A DNA stretch of 64,000 nucleotides, taken from Sphingomicrobium clamense (GTDB lineage: Bacteria > Pseudomonadota > Alphaproteobacteria > Sphingomonadales > Sphingomonadaceae). Shown in pieces: positions 53,439 to 62,205 of this stretch. The notes beneath the pieces are model-generated. The model did not search any database. It saw only the letters and a program-made list of their open reading frames with translations, and was not told the DNA's origin. Position numbers and translations under genes: made by a program. The stretch covers positions 418,001 through 482,000 of the forward strand of contig NZ_JAHVAH010000001.1 of the NCBI RefSeq assembly GCF_019264355.1, read 5' to 3'. The first letter of the stretch is position 1, and each line of letters starts with the position of its first letter.

Positions 53439-55735
53439 CCTCGCTTGCCGCCTTCTCCGGCCTCGAGCATGCCGGGCGTGATGAAGCCGATGCCGGTCTT
53501 GGGCTTGAGCGCATCCGACTTCAGATTGGCTTCGATCTCGGCATATTCTTCGAGCATCTTTTCGGTCACGCTGGCGCGTGTTTCCTTAAGCGCTTCGTCG
53601 AAGTCCGCCTTGGTCACGATCGGCTCCTTCTCGCCCCGACGCAGCGCATTGAGCCCGGCGCGACGGACCAAATCTTCCAGATCGGCACCGGTGAAACGCT
53701 CCGAATTGCGCGCCAGATGTTCAAGGTCGACATCCTTGTGAAGCGGCATCTTCTCGGTGTGGATGGCGAGGATCCGGCGACGGCCTGCGACATCGGGCGG
53801 GCCGACATAGATTAGCTCGTCGAAACGCCCTGGGCGGAGCAAGGCGGGGTCGATCAGGTTGGGCCGGTTGGTGGCACCGATCAGCACGACATTGTTGAGC
53901 TCTTCGAGCCCGTCCAATTCGCTCAGGATCGTGTTGACGACGCGCTCGGTCACCGCCGGTTCGCCCAGCTTTCCGCCACGTGCGGGCACTAGGCTGTCGA
54001 GTTCGTCGATGAAGATGACGGTCGGCGCGACCTGACGCGCGCGAGCGAAGAGGCGCGCGATCTGCTGCTCGCTCTCGCCATACCATTTGGAGAGCAGGTC
54101 GGACGACTTGGTCGAGATGAAATTGGCTTCGCTCTCACGCGCGGCGGCCTTGGCGAGCAGCGTCTTGCCCGTTCCCGGAGGACCGTAGAGCAGGAAACCT
54201 TTCGCCGGGCGGATACCGAGACGGCGGAAGGCGTCGGGATGCCGTAGCGGGAGTTCGATGCCTTCCTTGAGTCGGTCGCGAGCGTCGTCGAGGCCGCCAA
54301 TATCGTCCCACCCGACACGCGGCATCTGCACCATCACCTCGCGCATCGCCGAGGGCTGCACGCGCTTGGAGGCTTCGGCAAAGTCCTCGCGGGTGACGGC
54401 GAGGCTTTCGAGCACGTCGGCGGGGATGGAGTCGTTGCCAAGATCGAGCTTGGGCATCAGGCGGCGCACCGTCTCGAGCGCGGCTTCGCGCGACAGGGCA
54501 GCGAGGTCGGCGCCGACCATGCCGTAGGTCTTGCGCGCCAGCTCGTCGAGATCGACCTTGTCGCCCAATGGCATGCCCCGCGTGTGGATGCCGAGGATTT
54601 CGCGACGGCCGCGCTCGTCGGGTACGCCGACCACGATCTCGCGGTCGAAGCGGCCCGGGCGGCGTAGCGCGGGATCGATCGCGTCCGGCCGGTTGGTGGC
54701 GGCGATGACCACCGTGTTCTGGCGCGGCTCGAGCCCGTCCATCAGCGTCAGCAATTGCGCGACGAGGCGCTTTTCGGCCTCGCCGGCGACGCGGTCGCGC
54801 TTGGGCGCGATGGAATCGATTTCGTCGATGAAGATGATCGAGGGCGCTTCCTTCGAGGCCTGTTCGAACAGTTCGCGCAGCTTCTTCTCGCTCTCGCCAT
54901 AGGCGCTGCCCATCACTTCGGGGCCGGCGATGTGGAAGAAGTTGGCGTCGCTTTCGTTGGCAACCGCCTTGGCCAGCATGGTCTTGCCGGTGCCGGGAGG
55001 GCCATGGAGCAGCACGCCCTTGGGCGCATCGACGCCGAGGCGCTGGAAGAGTTCGGGATGGCGCAGCGGCAGTTCGACCATCTCGCGCAGCGCGTCGATC
55101 GTGTCGGTCATGCCGCCCAAGTCGTCATAGGTGACGTCGCGGCGGCGCGCTTCCTTGGGCGCGTCGCGGTCGGGGCGAAGCGCCACTTCGGTATCGGGGC
55201 CGATATGGACGATGCCTTCGGGCTGCGTCTCGACCACCTTGAGGCGGATTTCCTGGAGCGCGAAGGCGGGGCCGCCGAGCAATTGGCGCAACTGTTCGGG
55301 CATGTCGGTATCGAGCCGCTGTTGCGCGGTGGTGGCGATGAGGTCGCCGGCCGACAAGGGGCGGCCCGCAAAGCTGCGTTTGAGGGCTTCGCTCGATCCG
55401 CCGAGCCGCACGTTGGCTTGTGCTGGCGCGAAGACGACGCGCTTGGCAGGCTTGGAGGTCGCCTTGTCGACGGTCACGAAATCACCGGCACCCACGCCCG
55501 CGTTGGAGCGTAGCAGGCCGTCGATACGGATAATGTCGAGGCCCTGATCCTCGTTATACGCCCGGATCGCTCGTGCAGGCGTCATCCGCTTGCCCGTGAT
55601 CGCGACAAGATCGCCCTCGGACAAGGCGAGCGACTGCATCAGTGCGTCGGGGAGGCGGGCGATGCCGCGTCCGCTATCGGAAGGGGGGAGGCTGGCTACT
55701 TGTACGCGATTGGTTTTGGTGTCGACGTCGGCCAT
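53435..55735 (-). CDS. Cdc48/p97-like double AAA+ ATPase
   Basis: A 766-residue homologue of eukaryotic p97 and archaeal VAT. The N-domain (residues 1-~185) has double-psi and CDC48-type folds (RLPDALMQSLALSEGDLVAI), then D1 with GPPGTGKTMLAKAVANE and SIIFIDEIDSIAPKR, and D2 with GPPGTGKTLLAKAAARE, TVIFIDELDSLVPAR and GATNRPNLIDPALLRPGRFD. Both ATPase sites look complete. The C-terminus (AGEGGKRG) lacks the HbYX-like tail of p97. It should unfold protein substrates; no adaptor or protease is beside it. GAGGAG precedes the ATG at 55735. Confidence 0.95.
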   Translation of the reverse strand: MADVDTKTNRVQVASLPPSDSGRGIARLPDALMQSLALSEGDLVAITGKRMTPARAIRAYNEDQGLDIIRIDGLLRSNAGVGAGDFVTVDKATSKPAKRVVFAPAQANVRLGGSSEALKRSFAGRPLSAGDLIATTAQQRLDTDMPEQLRQLLGGPAFALQEIRLKVVETQPEGIVHIGPDTEVALRPDRDAPKEARRRDVTYDDLGGMTDTIDALREMVELPLRHPELFQRLGVDAPKGVLLHGPPGTGKTMLAKAVANESDANFFHIAGPEVMGSAYGESEKKLRELFEQASKEAPSIIFIDEIDSIAPKRDRVAGEAEKRLVAQLLTLMDGLEPRQNTVVIAATNRPDAIDPALRRPGRFDREIVVGVPDERGRREILGIHTRGMPLGDKVDLDELARKTYGMVGADLAALSREAALETVRRLMPKLDLGNDSIPADVLESLAVTREDFAEASKRVQPSAMREVMVQMPRVGWDDIGGLDDARDRLKEGIELPLRHPDAFRRLGIRPAKGFLLYGPPGTGKTLLAKAAARESEANFISTKSSDLLSKWYGESEQQIARLFARARQVAPTVIFIDELDSLVPARGGKLGEPAVTERVVNTILSELDGLEELNNVVLIGATNRPNLIDPALLRPGRFDELIYVGPPDVAGRRRILAIHTEKMPLHKDVDLEHLARNSERFTGADLEDLVRRAGLNALRRGEKEPIVTKADFDEALKETRASVTEKMLEEYAEIEANLKSDALKPKTGIGFITPGMLEAGEGGKRG

Positions 55736-55838
55736 CCGGCTCCTCATTCATTATCGGGGGCATGCCGGACAATGAACGGCGGGCCCACAGGAAAGGTCCC
55801 AGCCGATATGGGGCGCAAAACGTCGCTGTAAAGAAGAA

Positions 55839-55866
55839 GGGCCCGGCGCGGGGGAGCGCCGGGCCC
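55839..55866 (-). terminator. Terminator after the SDR gene
   Basis: Perfect 11-bp stem GGGCCCGGCGC (55839-55849) / GCGCCGGGCCC (55856-55866). Read on the minus strand it is followed by TTCTTCTTT (55838-55830), so it ends the leftward SDR transcript before cdc48. Confidence 0.8.
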
Positions 55867-55915
55867 GTCAGGAGAGGATGTCCGTTAGGACGAAACCGTT
55901 ATCGCGCCGCAACAA

Positions 55916-55945
55916 GAATTGTGCAAGTGCGAATTGTGCGTTTGC
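55916..55945. repeat. Tandem 15-bp repeat GAATTGTGC between SDR and cdc48
   Basis: GAATTGTGCAAGTGC (55916-55930) is followed directly by GAATTGTGCGTTTGC (55931-55945), 12 of 15 identical. The core ATTGTGCAA..TGC recalls the motif upstream of the TonB receptor. The region 55736-55959 holds this repeat and the terminator; no other gene was seen. Confidence 0.45.
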
Positions 55946-55959
55946 GAAGAGAAAATTGC

Positions 55960-56718
55960 CTACTTCTTGATAAGATTGACGATTTTTCTCATCGTCGAGC
56001 GCGGAAGGATGCGATTGGCCTGCGCCGAGACCTTATTGGCAAAGCCCGTGACCATCACGGCGCGGTTCTTTTCGAGCGCTGCGATGGCCTGTTCGACCGT
56101 CTCGTCCGATTCCGCCGCGATGCTGCTGACAGCCTTGTTGCCGCCGAAGCCTGCGACTTTTCCGAACTCGGTGGAAACGGGTCCGGGGCAAAGAGCCGAC
56201 ACATTGATCCCCGTCTGGCGATATTCTTCGTGCAGCGCCTCGCTGAAGGAGAGGACGTAGGCCTTGGTCGCGAAATAGACCGCCATGCCGGGCCCCGGTT
56301 GGAAGCCCGCGACCGAAGCGACATTGAGAATGCCGCCGCGATCGCGCTCGATCATGCCGGGCAGCACAGCATGCGCCAATTCGGTCAGCACCCCGCAGTT
56401 GAGGTCGATCATCTGCCGCTGGCGTTTGCCATCAAGCTTGTCGAACCGCCCCACCAACCCGAAACCGGCATTGTTGACGAGCAGGTCGACATGCTCGCCC
56501 GCCGCCGCGATGTCGGCCATCAGCCGGTCGGCGGCGTCAGGCTCGCTCAGGTCCATCTCGACCGCGCGCGCATTGCCGAGCTCGGCCGCAAGCGCATCGA
56601 GCCTGTCCTTGCGGCGGGCCACCAGCACGAGCCGGTGCCCCTTGGCCGCATATTGGTGCGCGAAGTCGACGCCGAGCCCGGCGCTGGCGCCGGTGACGAG
56701 AGTGACGGGTTGCGACAC
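55960..56718 (-). CDS. Short-chain dehydrogenase/reductase
   Basis: A 252-residue classical SDR: cofactor motif TLVTGASAGLGVDFAHQYAA, LVARRKDRL (NADP preference likely from the two Arg), DLLVNNAGFGLVG, catalytic VASVAGF (Ser) and YFATKAYV (Tyr-Lys), and PGPVSTEF. Substrate unknown; the DltE/YqjQ-like group fits. The start is a GTG directly after the stop of the cyclophilin gene (TAAGTG at 56721-56716), so both are one transcript. Confidence 0.9.
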   Translation of the reverse strand: MSQPVTLVTGASAGLGVDFAHQYAAKGHRLVLVARRKDRLDALAAELGNARAVEMDLSEPDAADRLMADIAAAGEHVDLLVNNAGFGLVGRFDKLDGKRQRQMIDLNCGVLTELAHAVLPGMIERDRGGILNVASVAGFQPGPGMAVYFATKAYVLSFSEALHEEYRQTGINVSALCPGPVSTEFGKVAGFGGNKAVSSIAAESDETVEQAIAALEKNRAVMVTGFANKVSAQANRILPRSTMRKIVNLIKK

Positions 56719-57174
56719 TTAGCTGACGGTCGCTTTTTCGATCTTGCCGGGGTTGGGGACCGGCTCGCCCGTGGGCAGCTGGTCGACATATTCCATGCCG
56801 CTCTCGACCTGGCCCCAGACGGTATACTGGCCGTCGAGGAAGTGGGCGTCGTCGAAGCAGATGAAGAACTGGCTGTTGGCGCTGTCGGGCGCGGGCGTGC
56901 GCGCCATCGAGCAGGTGCCGCGCACGTGCGGCTCGGCGTTGAACTCGGCCTTGAGGTCAGGAAGGTCGCTACCGCCCGTGCCGGTGCCGGTGGGATCGCC
57001 GCCCTGTGCCATGAAGCCCGGGATCACGCGGTGAAACACGACGCCGTCGTAAAAGCCGTCGCTGGCAAGCTTGGTGATGCGCTCGACATGGCCGGGGGCG
57101 AGGTCGGGGCGCAGCTTGATGACGACGTCGCCGCCGGTCGAAAGGGTAAGGGTGAGGGTGAGGGTATCGGCCAT
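56719..57174 (-). CDS. Peptidyl-prolyl cis-trans isomerase, cyclophilin type
   Basis: A 151-residue cytosolic cyclophilin with no signal peptide. Active-site elements are FYDGVVFHRVIPGFMAQGGD near residue 40, GTCSMARTPAPDSANSQFFI and GQYTVWGQV. The conserved Trp of cyclosporin-sensitive forms is absent (FLDGQYTVWG gives Tyr), as is common in bacterial PpiB. It catalyses proline isomerisation during folding. It starts at the ATG at 57174. Confidence 0.94.
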   Translation of the reverse strand: MADTLTLTLTLSTGGDVVIKLRPDLAPGHVERITKLASDGFYDGVVFHRVIPGFMAQGGDPTGTGTGGSDLPDLKAEFNAEPHVRGTCSMARTPAPDSANSQFFICFDDAHFLDGQYTVWGQVESGMEYVDQLPTGEPVPNPGKIEKATVS

Positions 57175-57262
57175 GGGGGCGCTTCCTTCGATTGAGTGAA
57201 AGTTCGCGCCCCATGTAGGAGGCGGGCGAGGTCATGGCTACCCCGCCCGCGCTCCGCCCCTG

Positions 57263-58717
57263 TTATTCGTCGGTGCCGGATCCGGCCGCGAACGCCTTCA
57301 CTTCATCGAGCAGTGCGTCGAGCGTGGCGCGGTCTGACACGCGTCCGTCCTGGATCACGGCTTCGATGCTCGTCGTATTGGCGATGTCGTCGATCGGACT
57401 GGCGCTTAGCAGGACGAGGTCTGCGACCATGCCCTCGCTGACGCCGCCCATGTCGTCGCGCCCGAAATAGTCGGCCGGCACGGTCGTGGCGGCAGCGAGT
57501 GCCTGCATCGGGGTCAGCCCGGCTTCGACAAGGTTGGCGATCTCGTCGTGGACCGAAAAGCCGGGGAAGACCATCGTGTCGTTGGCGTCGGTGCCCACCA
57601 GGACCTTGACCCCCGCATCGTGCGCGATCTTGGTCGTCCTGAGCCCGAGATGGTAGAAGTCCTCAAGGTCCTCGATCAGTTCGGGCGGGGCCTGTGCGGT
57701 GCGGTCGAGATCGCGGTTCCAGTGGCGCTGCTGCATCGCAGGGACGTAGGCCATGCGCGGATCGTTGCGATACTCGTCCTCGACCGCGCGGTAATCCATC
57801 TCGCGGGTGAGGTGGGTGGGGACGTAATAGGTGCCGCTTTCTGCCATTGCGCGCACCTGCTCTTCGCACAGTGCCGCGTCATGCTCCGCGACGGCGCGGC
57901 CCGGGATCGACCGGCGGTCGGGCCAGGGCAGGTCCTCGCCCGACAATTTGCGCTTGAGCTGGTCGCGCATTTCCGCGCCGACCGCGGCGCAGTCCATCGG
58001 CAGGTCGCGGGCATGTTCGATCGAGGTCACGCCCATGCGCGCGGCATCGGCCGTGCTCGTCCACATCGGGATATGGCCGCCCACGCGAACGTCGGCCTCG
58101 TTGGCTGCGTCCATGAAGGCGGTGAAGCCCTCGGGGGTCCATTCCTGGCTGATCTTGAGGATTTCCGCGCCGCGCGAGCGCATAAAGGTGACGCTGGCGC
58201 GTGCTTCCTCGGCGGAGGAGGGCTCGTAGAACAGCTCGACCGGGTCCTTGGTCGGCGCCCGGCGCATGCCGATCTTGGCGCTCGACAGTTCGAGCAATTT
58301 GGGGCCGACCAGTTCGCCATTGGCAATCTGTTCGCGGCTGACGCGCATGGCATCGAGGCACATGCCGATCGAGCCTTCGTCCTTGCAGTCGCTGCCCATC
58401 TCGCGAACGCCGGTGACGCCGTTGGCATGCATCAGCTTGAGCGACGACAGGTGGATCGGTGCGAAGCTCGCATGGCTGTGCATGTCGTTAAGGCCCGGGA
58501 TGACGAAGTGGCCTGCCGCGTCGATGACCCGCGCGGCTTCCAGATCGCCCTCCCCGTGAGGCGCGATCGCGACAATCCGACCCTCATCGATCAGGATATC
58601 GCGACCGGCGGTAACCGTCTCGCTTGCCGGATCGATTACTGTCACGTCGCTGATCAGGACATCGCCTTCTACCGGTGCGCCGGCCATTGCGAGGGCCATC
58701 ATTGAAACTGCCAACAC
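57263..58717 (-). CDS. Exported amidohydrolase-family protein
   Basis: A 484-residue metal-dependent hydrolase with a signal peptide (VLAVSMMALAMAGAPVEG). The small beta-sandwich part is VLISDVTVIDPASETVTAGR; the TIM barrel has the first metal site IPGLNDMHSHASF, VGGHIPMWTS and LVGTDANDTMVFPG, and ends with SASPIDDIANTTSIEAVIQD. This is the imidazolonepropionase-like/prolidase-like amidohydrolase set. I choose the GTG at 58717 because GGGGAG lies 7 bases upstream and gives a clean signal peptide; an ATG at 58753 has no such site. Substrate unknown. Confidence 0.88.
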   Translation of the reverse strand: MLAVSMMALAMAGAPVEGDVLISDVTVIDPASETVTAGRDILIDEGRIVAIAPHGEGDLEAARVIDAAGHFVIPGLNDMHSHASFAPIHLSSLKLMHANGVTGVREMGSDCKDEGSIGMCLDAMRVSREQIANGELVGPKLLELSSAKIGMRRAPTKDPVELFYEPSSAEEARASVTFMRSRGAEILKISQEWTPEGFTAFMDAANEADVRVGGHIPMWTSTADAARMGVTSIEHARDLPMDCAAVGAEMRDQLKRKLSGEDLPWPDRRSIPGRAVAEHDAALCEEQVRAMAESGTYYVPTHLTREMDYRAVEDEYRNDPRMAYVPAMQQRHWNRDLDRTAQAPPELIEDLEDFYHLGLRTTKIAHDAGVKVLVGTDANDTMVFPGFSVHDEIANLVEAGLTPMQALAAATTVPADYFGRDDMGGVSEGMVADLVLLSASPIDDIANTTSIEAVIQDGRVSDRATLDALLDEVKAFAAGSGTDE

Positions 58718-58755
58718 GAATACTCTCCCCTTTAACTGATACCGCACCAACATAG

Positions 58756-58775
58756 TGTATTAGTGCAGCAATACA
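58756..58775. promoter_or_regulatory. TGTATT-N8-AATACA operator before the amidohydrolase
   Basis: Perfect 6-bp inverted repeat TGTATT (58756-58761) / AATACA (58770-58775) with 8-base spacer, 39 bases upstream of the amidohydrolase start. A second copy of the same design lies before the head-GIN lipoprotein gene (62206-62223). Confidence 0.55.
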
Positions 58776-58850
58776 ACAGGGCAGTTTCGGTTGCGCCCGG
58801 ATTCCTCTCGGCATAGGAGAATGGTCAGGCCGTAAAGGGGAGACGCTGCC

Positions 58851-60239
58851 ATGACCGACACGACGACCCTCCCCGAATCGCAGGACGGCATTCACGACGA
58901 GGAAGACCGGCTGCTCCCGCGCTATGTGCGCGAAGTGCTCGATGCCGTCGAAGGTGGCCAAATCGACAAGGCGCGCGAGCTGGTCGAGCCGCTGCACCCT
59001 GCCGACGTCGCCGACCTGATCGAACTCGCTCCGGAAGACGACCGTCCCGATCTCATCACCGCGTTGGGCGGCGAGGTCGACGCCGACGTCTACGCAGAGA
59101 TGAACGAGCATGTTCGCGAGCTCGTCATCGAGGAGATGGACCCGGCCATCGCCGCCAGCCTGACCGCCGACATGGAGACGGACGATGCCGTCGCCATGCT
59201 CGAGGATCTCGAGGAGGAAGACCAGCAGGCCATCCTCGAGGAGATGGAGCCCGACGACCGTGTCGCGGTCGAGGAGGCGCTCGCCTATCCCGAAGAGACG
59301 GCCGGCCGCATCATGCAGCGCGAGCTCATCGCGGTGCCCGAGCATTGGAATGTCGGCAAGGTCATCGACTATATGCGCTCCGACCAGGAGCTGGCCGACG
59401 ACTTTTGGGAAGTCTTCGTCGTCGGCCCGCAGCATCATCCGGTCGGAACGACCAAGCTGTCGACGCTCTTGCGGACCAAGCGCGACGTGCCGATCCGCGA
59501 CATCATGCAGGAAGAGCAGACGTTGATCCCGGTCGAGATGGACCAGGAAGAGGTCGCGTTGCGCTTCCAGAAATACGGGCTGATCTCCGCTGCCGTCATC
59601 GACCCGTCGGGGCGTCTCGTCGGCATGATCACCGTCGACGACATCGTCCACATTATCGAGGAAGAGGCGAGCGAAGACGCGCTTTTGCTCTCGGGTGCCG
59701 GCGACGGCGACATCAACGAGCCGGTGCGCGAAGCCTATCGCGACCGTGTGCGCTGGCTGATCGCCAATCTCGGTACGGCGCTGCTCGCCACCTTCGTCAT
59801 CGCCCAGTTCGAAAGCACTATCGCGCGGCTGGCGATTTTGGCCGCGCTCATGCCGATCGTCGCCGCGCTCGGCGGGAATGCGGGGACACAGGCGCTCGCG
59901 GTGACCGTGCGCGCGATCGCCACCAACCAGCTCACCGGCTCCAACCGGGCGCGCGCGATCCGGCGCGAGTTGAAAGTCGCAATCCTCAATGGTGTCACCG
60001 TCGCGGTCATCCTCGGCATCGGGGTCGCCATCTTCCTCGATCCGATCATCGGGGCTGTGATCGCTGCGGCGATCCTGTTCAATATCGTCGTCGCGGGGCT
60101 GGCGGGGGTGCTCGTGCCGATCACGCTCGAACGCTTCGGCGCCGACCCGGCGGTGGCATCGAGCGTGTTCGTGACCACCGTGACCGATACGATGGGCTTT
60201 CTCGCCTTTCTCGGCCTGGCATCGGCCGTACTCCTATAA
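58851..60239 (+). CDS. mgtE: Magnesium transporter MgtE
   Basis: A 462-residue Mg2+ channel/transporter. The cytoplasmic N domain (residues ~25-130, LVEPLHPADVADLIELAPED) is acidic and acts as a Mg sensor, followed by paired CBS domains (AGRIMQRELIAVPEHWNVG, RDIMQEEQTLIPVEMDQEEV) and five membrane helices with the pore motif AALGGNAGTQALAVTVRA. The C-terminus ends in the last helix (FLGLASAVLL). AAAGGGGAGA precedes the ATG. Promoter region shared with the divergent amidohydrolase. Confidence 0.95.
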   Translation: MTDTTTLPESQDGIHDEEDRLLPRYVREVLDAVEGGQIDKARELVEPLHPADVADLIELAPEDDRPDLITALGGEVDADVYAEMNEHVRELVIEEMDPAIAASLTADMETDDAVAMLEDLEEEDQQAILEEMEPDDRVAVEEALAYPEETAGRIMQRELIAVPEHWNVGKVIDYMRSDQELADDFWEVFVVGPQHHPVGTTKLSTLLRTKRDVPIRDIMQEEQTLIPVEMDQEEVALRFQKYGLISAAVIDPSGRLVGMITVDDIVHIIEEEASEDALLLSGAGDGDINEPVREAYRDRVRWLIANLGTALLATFVIAQFESTIARLAILAALMPIVAALGGNAGTQALAVTVRAIATNQLTGSNRARAIRRELKVAILNGVTVAVILGIGVAIFLDPIIGAVIAAAILFNIVVAGLAGVLVPITLERFGADPAVASSVFVTTVTDTMGFLAFLGLASAVLL

Positions 60240-60296
60240 GCGGTTGAATTTGCCGCACGAATTTCCCAACTTGGCGTGGTGCCGACACCCGTACAC

Positions 60297-60686
60297 ATGA
60301 CCAAGGTCGCCTTCGGTTGCGCGACCCTGCCCACGCTCGAGAAGCGCATCGCCGCGCGCTCGCGGGGCGGTGAGGTGCGGCTGGTCACCAAGCGTCGCCC
60401 GCGCCGCCACGAAGAAGTCGTCGAGGGCGGGTGCCTCTACTGGATCGTCAAGCACCGGCTGGTGGCGCGATCGAAAGTGCTCCGCTTCGAACAGCGCAAG
60501 GATATGCGTTGGGACATCATCCTGTCGGACGAGTTGGAGCATTGCACTGCCACCCCCAAGCGGGCGCATCAGGGCTGGCGCTATCTGGAAGTTGCCGACG
60601 CGCCGGGCAGCGAAGTCGACGAAACCGGCATCGCAGAGCTTCCGCCGCGCCTGTATGGGAAACTGGCGGCGCTCAGCCTGGTCTAG
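60297..60686 (+). CDS. DUF1489 family protein
   Basis: A 129-residue alphaproteobacterial protein of unknown function: MTKVAFGCATLPTLEKRIAA, EVRLVTKRRPRRHEEVVEGG, CLYWIVKHRLVARSKVL and PKRAHQGWRYLE match the DUF1489 pattern. It is soluble, basic and has no recognised catalytic motif. The ATG at 60297 is chosen as the family start; an in-frame ATG at 60276 would add seven residues. Its stop shares CTAG with the convergent head-GIN gene. Confidence 0.85.
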   Translation: MTKVAFGCATLPTLEKRIAARSRGGEVRLVTKRRPRRHEEVVEGGCLYWIVKHRLVARSKVLRFEQRKDMRWDIILSDELEHCTATPKRAHQGWRYLEVADAPGSEVDETGIAELPPRLYGKLAALSLV

Positions 60687-61408
60687 TTGCAGCCGGTGAT
60701 CCGCGCAGATCCCATCGCACGGACGGTGCAGGCAGGATCTCCCGTCACCGTGATATCGACCGTCCCGACGGCATCGATCTCGATCTCGCCAGTCGCCTGC
60801 ACGCGCGCGAAGCTGGGGCCTTCTACGCCCAATGTCAGGTCGCGCACCTCGGTCCGTTCGGCATCGAGATTGCTCATGCCGCGTACGAGGAAGGTCGCCT
60901 CCTTGGCTTCGCCCGATATGCGGATATTGCCCGCACCCGCGACGCCGACGTCGAGCGTGTCGACCTCGATGTCATCGATGCTCGCGCCGCCCGCGCCCTG
61001 AACCGACAGGGTGAAGTCGCGCCGTTCGATGCGGTCGATGTCGAGTTGCCCCGACCCGTTGACCCAGGCTTTTTCCAGCGTTCGCGTGCCGATCTCGACC
61101 ACGACAGGGCCGTGATTGTCGCCGCGAAAGCCCCGGCGGTTCGACTGTTCCCAGCCCACGACGAGTGTGCGCCCGTTCATCCGGACATCGACCTGGTTGA
61201 TCGCGTTCCTGTCGCCGGTGGCGCGCGCACGCGGCGGCACGCCGGTCACGAGCTTGACCGCGACCGGTCCGTCGATGCGGATGCGCTCGAACCCGCGCAC
61301 GGTAAAGTTGCGCCCGTCGCCACCGAAGCCCTGCTGGATGTCGGCATGCGCAACAGCGGCGCTGGCACCGAGCGCAAGGAGGGCGAGCGTGGCAGATATG
61401 GTCTTCAT
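60683..61408 (-). CDS. Head-GIN-domain (DUF2807) exported protein
   Basis: A 241-residue periplasmic protein: signal MKTISATLALLALGASAAVA, then a beta-helix of short repeats such as FERIRIDGPVAVKLVTG, VNGSGQLDIDRIERRDFTLS and GAGNIRISGEAKEATFLV. It fits the head-GIN domain (putative auto-transporter adhesin). Two C-terminal cysteines (DPACTV, ITGCN) may form a disulfide. It follows another head-GIN gene on the same strand after 44 bases. Role unknown. Confidence 0.85.
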   Translation of the reverse strand: MKTISATLALLALGASAAVAHADIQQGFGGDGRNFTVRGFERIRIDGPVAVKLVTGVPPRARATGDRNAINQVDVRMNGRTLVVGWEQSNRRGFRGDNHGPVVVEIGTRTLEKAWVNGSGQLDIDRIERRDFTLSVQGAGGASIDDIEVDTLDVGVAGAGNIRISGEAKEATFLVRGMSNLDAERTEVRDLTLGVEGPSFARVQATGEIEIDAVGTVDITVTGDPACTVRAMGSARITGCN

Positions 61409-61427
61409 GCCGCCACTCTCGCCCATC

Positions 61428-61435
61428 ATGGTTAA
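61428..61435 (-). promoter_or_regulatory. TTAACCAT half-site before the first head-GIN gene
   Basis: On the minus strand TTAACCAT spans 61435-61428, 20 bases before the ATG at 61408. The same motif lies 21 bases before the receiver-protein start and before mcp. Motif match only. Confidence 0.25.
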
Positions 61436-61452
61436 CAAAGTCTATCCTGCGA

Positions 61453-62184
61453 CTATTCGCAGGTGACGTTTCCGGACCCGGCCTTGGAGACCGAACACTT
61501 GGCGCCGCCGGTGATCGCGACGTCGCCCGAACCCGCGATCGAGACGCTGGCATTGCCCGTCACGCGGGTCTCGACTTCGCCCGATCCGGCGATCTCGATC
61601 TCGGCATCGGTGGATTCCAGTTCGGGGCTGATGAATTCGCCCGATCCGGCAATACCGACCTCTAGGTTCTCGGTAGCGCCCGAGACCTTCATGCTGCCCG
61701 ACCCGGCGATGCCGAATTCGGCGCGTCGGGCCGCGAGCGACTGGACGGTCAGGTTGCCCGATCCGGCAATGTCGCCCTCGAAGTCGTCGACTTCGCTACG
61801 CGCGATGTCGATCGAACCCGAACCGGCGATACCGGCTTCTTCGAGCGCATTGTGCGAGAAACGGATCTCGACGACATCGTCGGAGCTGCGCTTCCAGCCG
61901 ATCTTGTAGTCGCGGTCGAGGCGAATCTCGAGCTCGTCGCCGTCCACTTCGAACTTCGTATGCTCGATGATATTCTCGGGCCCACTGATCGAAAGCGCGG
62001 ACGGCGCGCCGTCCGAGACGATGACGCGATAGGGGCCGGCAACACCCAGCTCGCTGAATGGCCCGACATCGCGGGTTTCTTCGGTCGTCGGACCAGGCTT
62101 GTCAATTTCGATACGGTCATCGCCGAAGCATCCGGAGAGGCCCGCGGCGGCACCGGCGGCCAGGATAAGGTGAAGCGTCTTCAT
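61453..62184 (-). CDS. Head-GIN-domain (DUF2807) lipoprotein
   Basis: A 243-residue lipoprotein: MKTLHLILAAGAAAGLSGCF gives a lipobox at Cys19. The beta-helix has the word (I/V)AGSG at regular intervals of about 20 residues (EAGIAGSGSIDIARS, GDIAGSGNLTV, FGIAGSGSMKV, VGIAGSGEF, IEIAGSGEVETR, VSIAGSGDVAI), a striking internal repeat of one turn. GGGGAGA precedes the ATG at 62184. An operator-like dyad lies 22 bases upstream. Confidence 0.88.
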   Translation of the reverse strand: MKTLHLILAAGAAAGLSGCFGDDRIEIDKPGPTTEETRDVGPFSELGVAGPYRVIVSDGAPSALSISGPENIIEHTKFEVDGDELEIRLDRDYKIGWKRSSDDVVEIRFSHNALEEAGIAGSGSIDIARSEVDDFEGDIAGSGNLTVQSLAARRAEFGIAGSGSMKVSGATENLEVGIAGSGEFISPELESTDAEIEIAGSGEVETRVTGNASVSIAGSGDVAITGGAKCSVSKAGSGNVTCE

Positions 62185-62205
62185 TCTTGTCTCCCCTTTG
62201 AAAGC

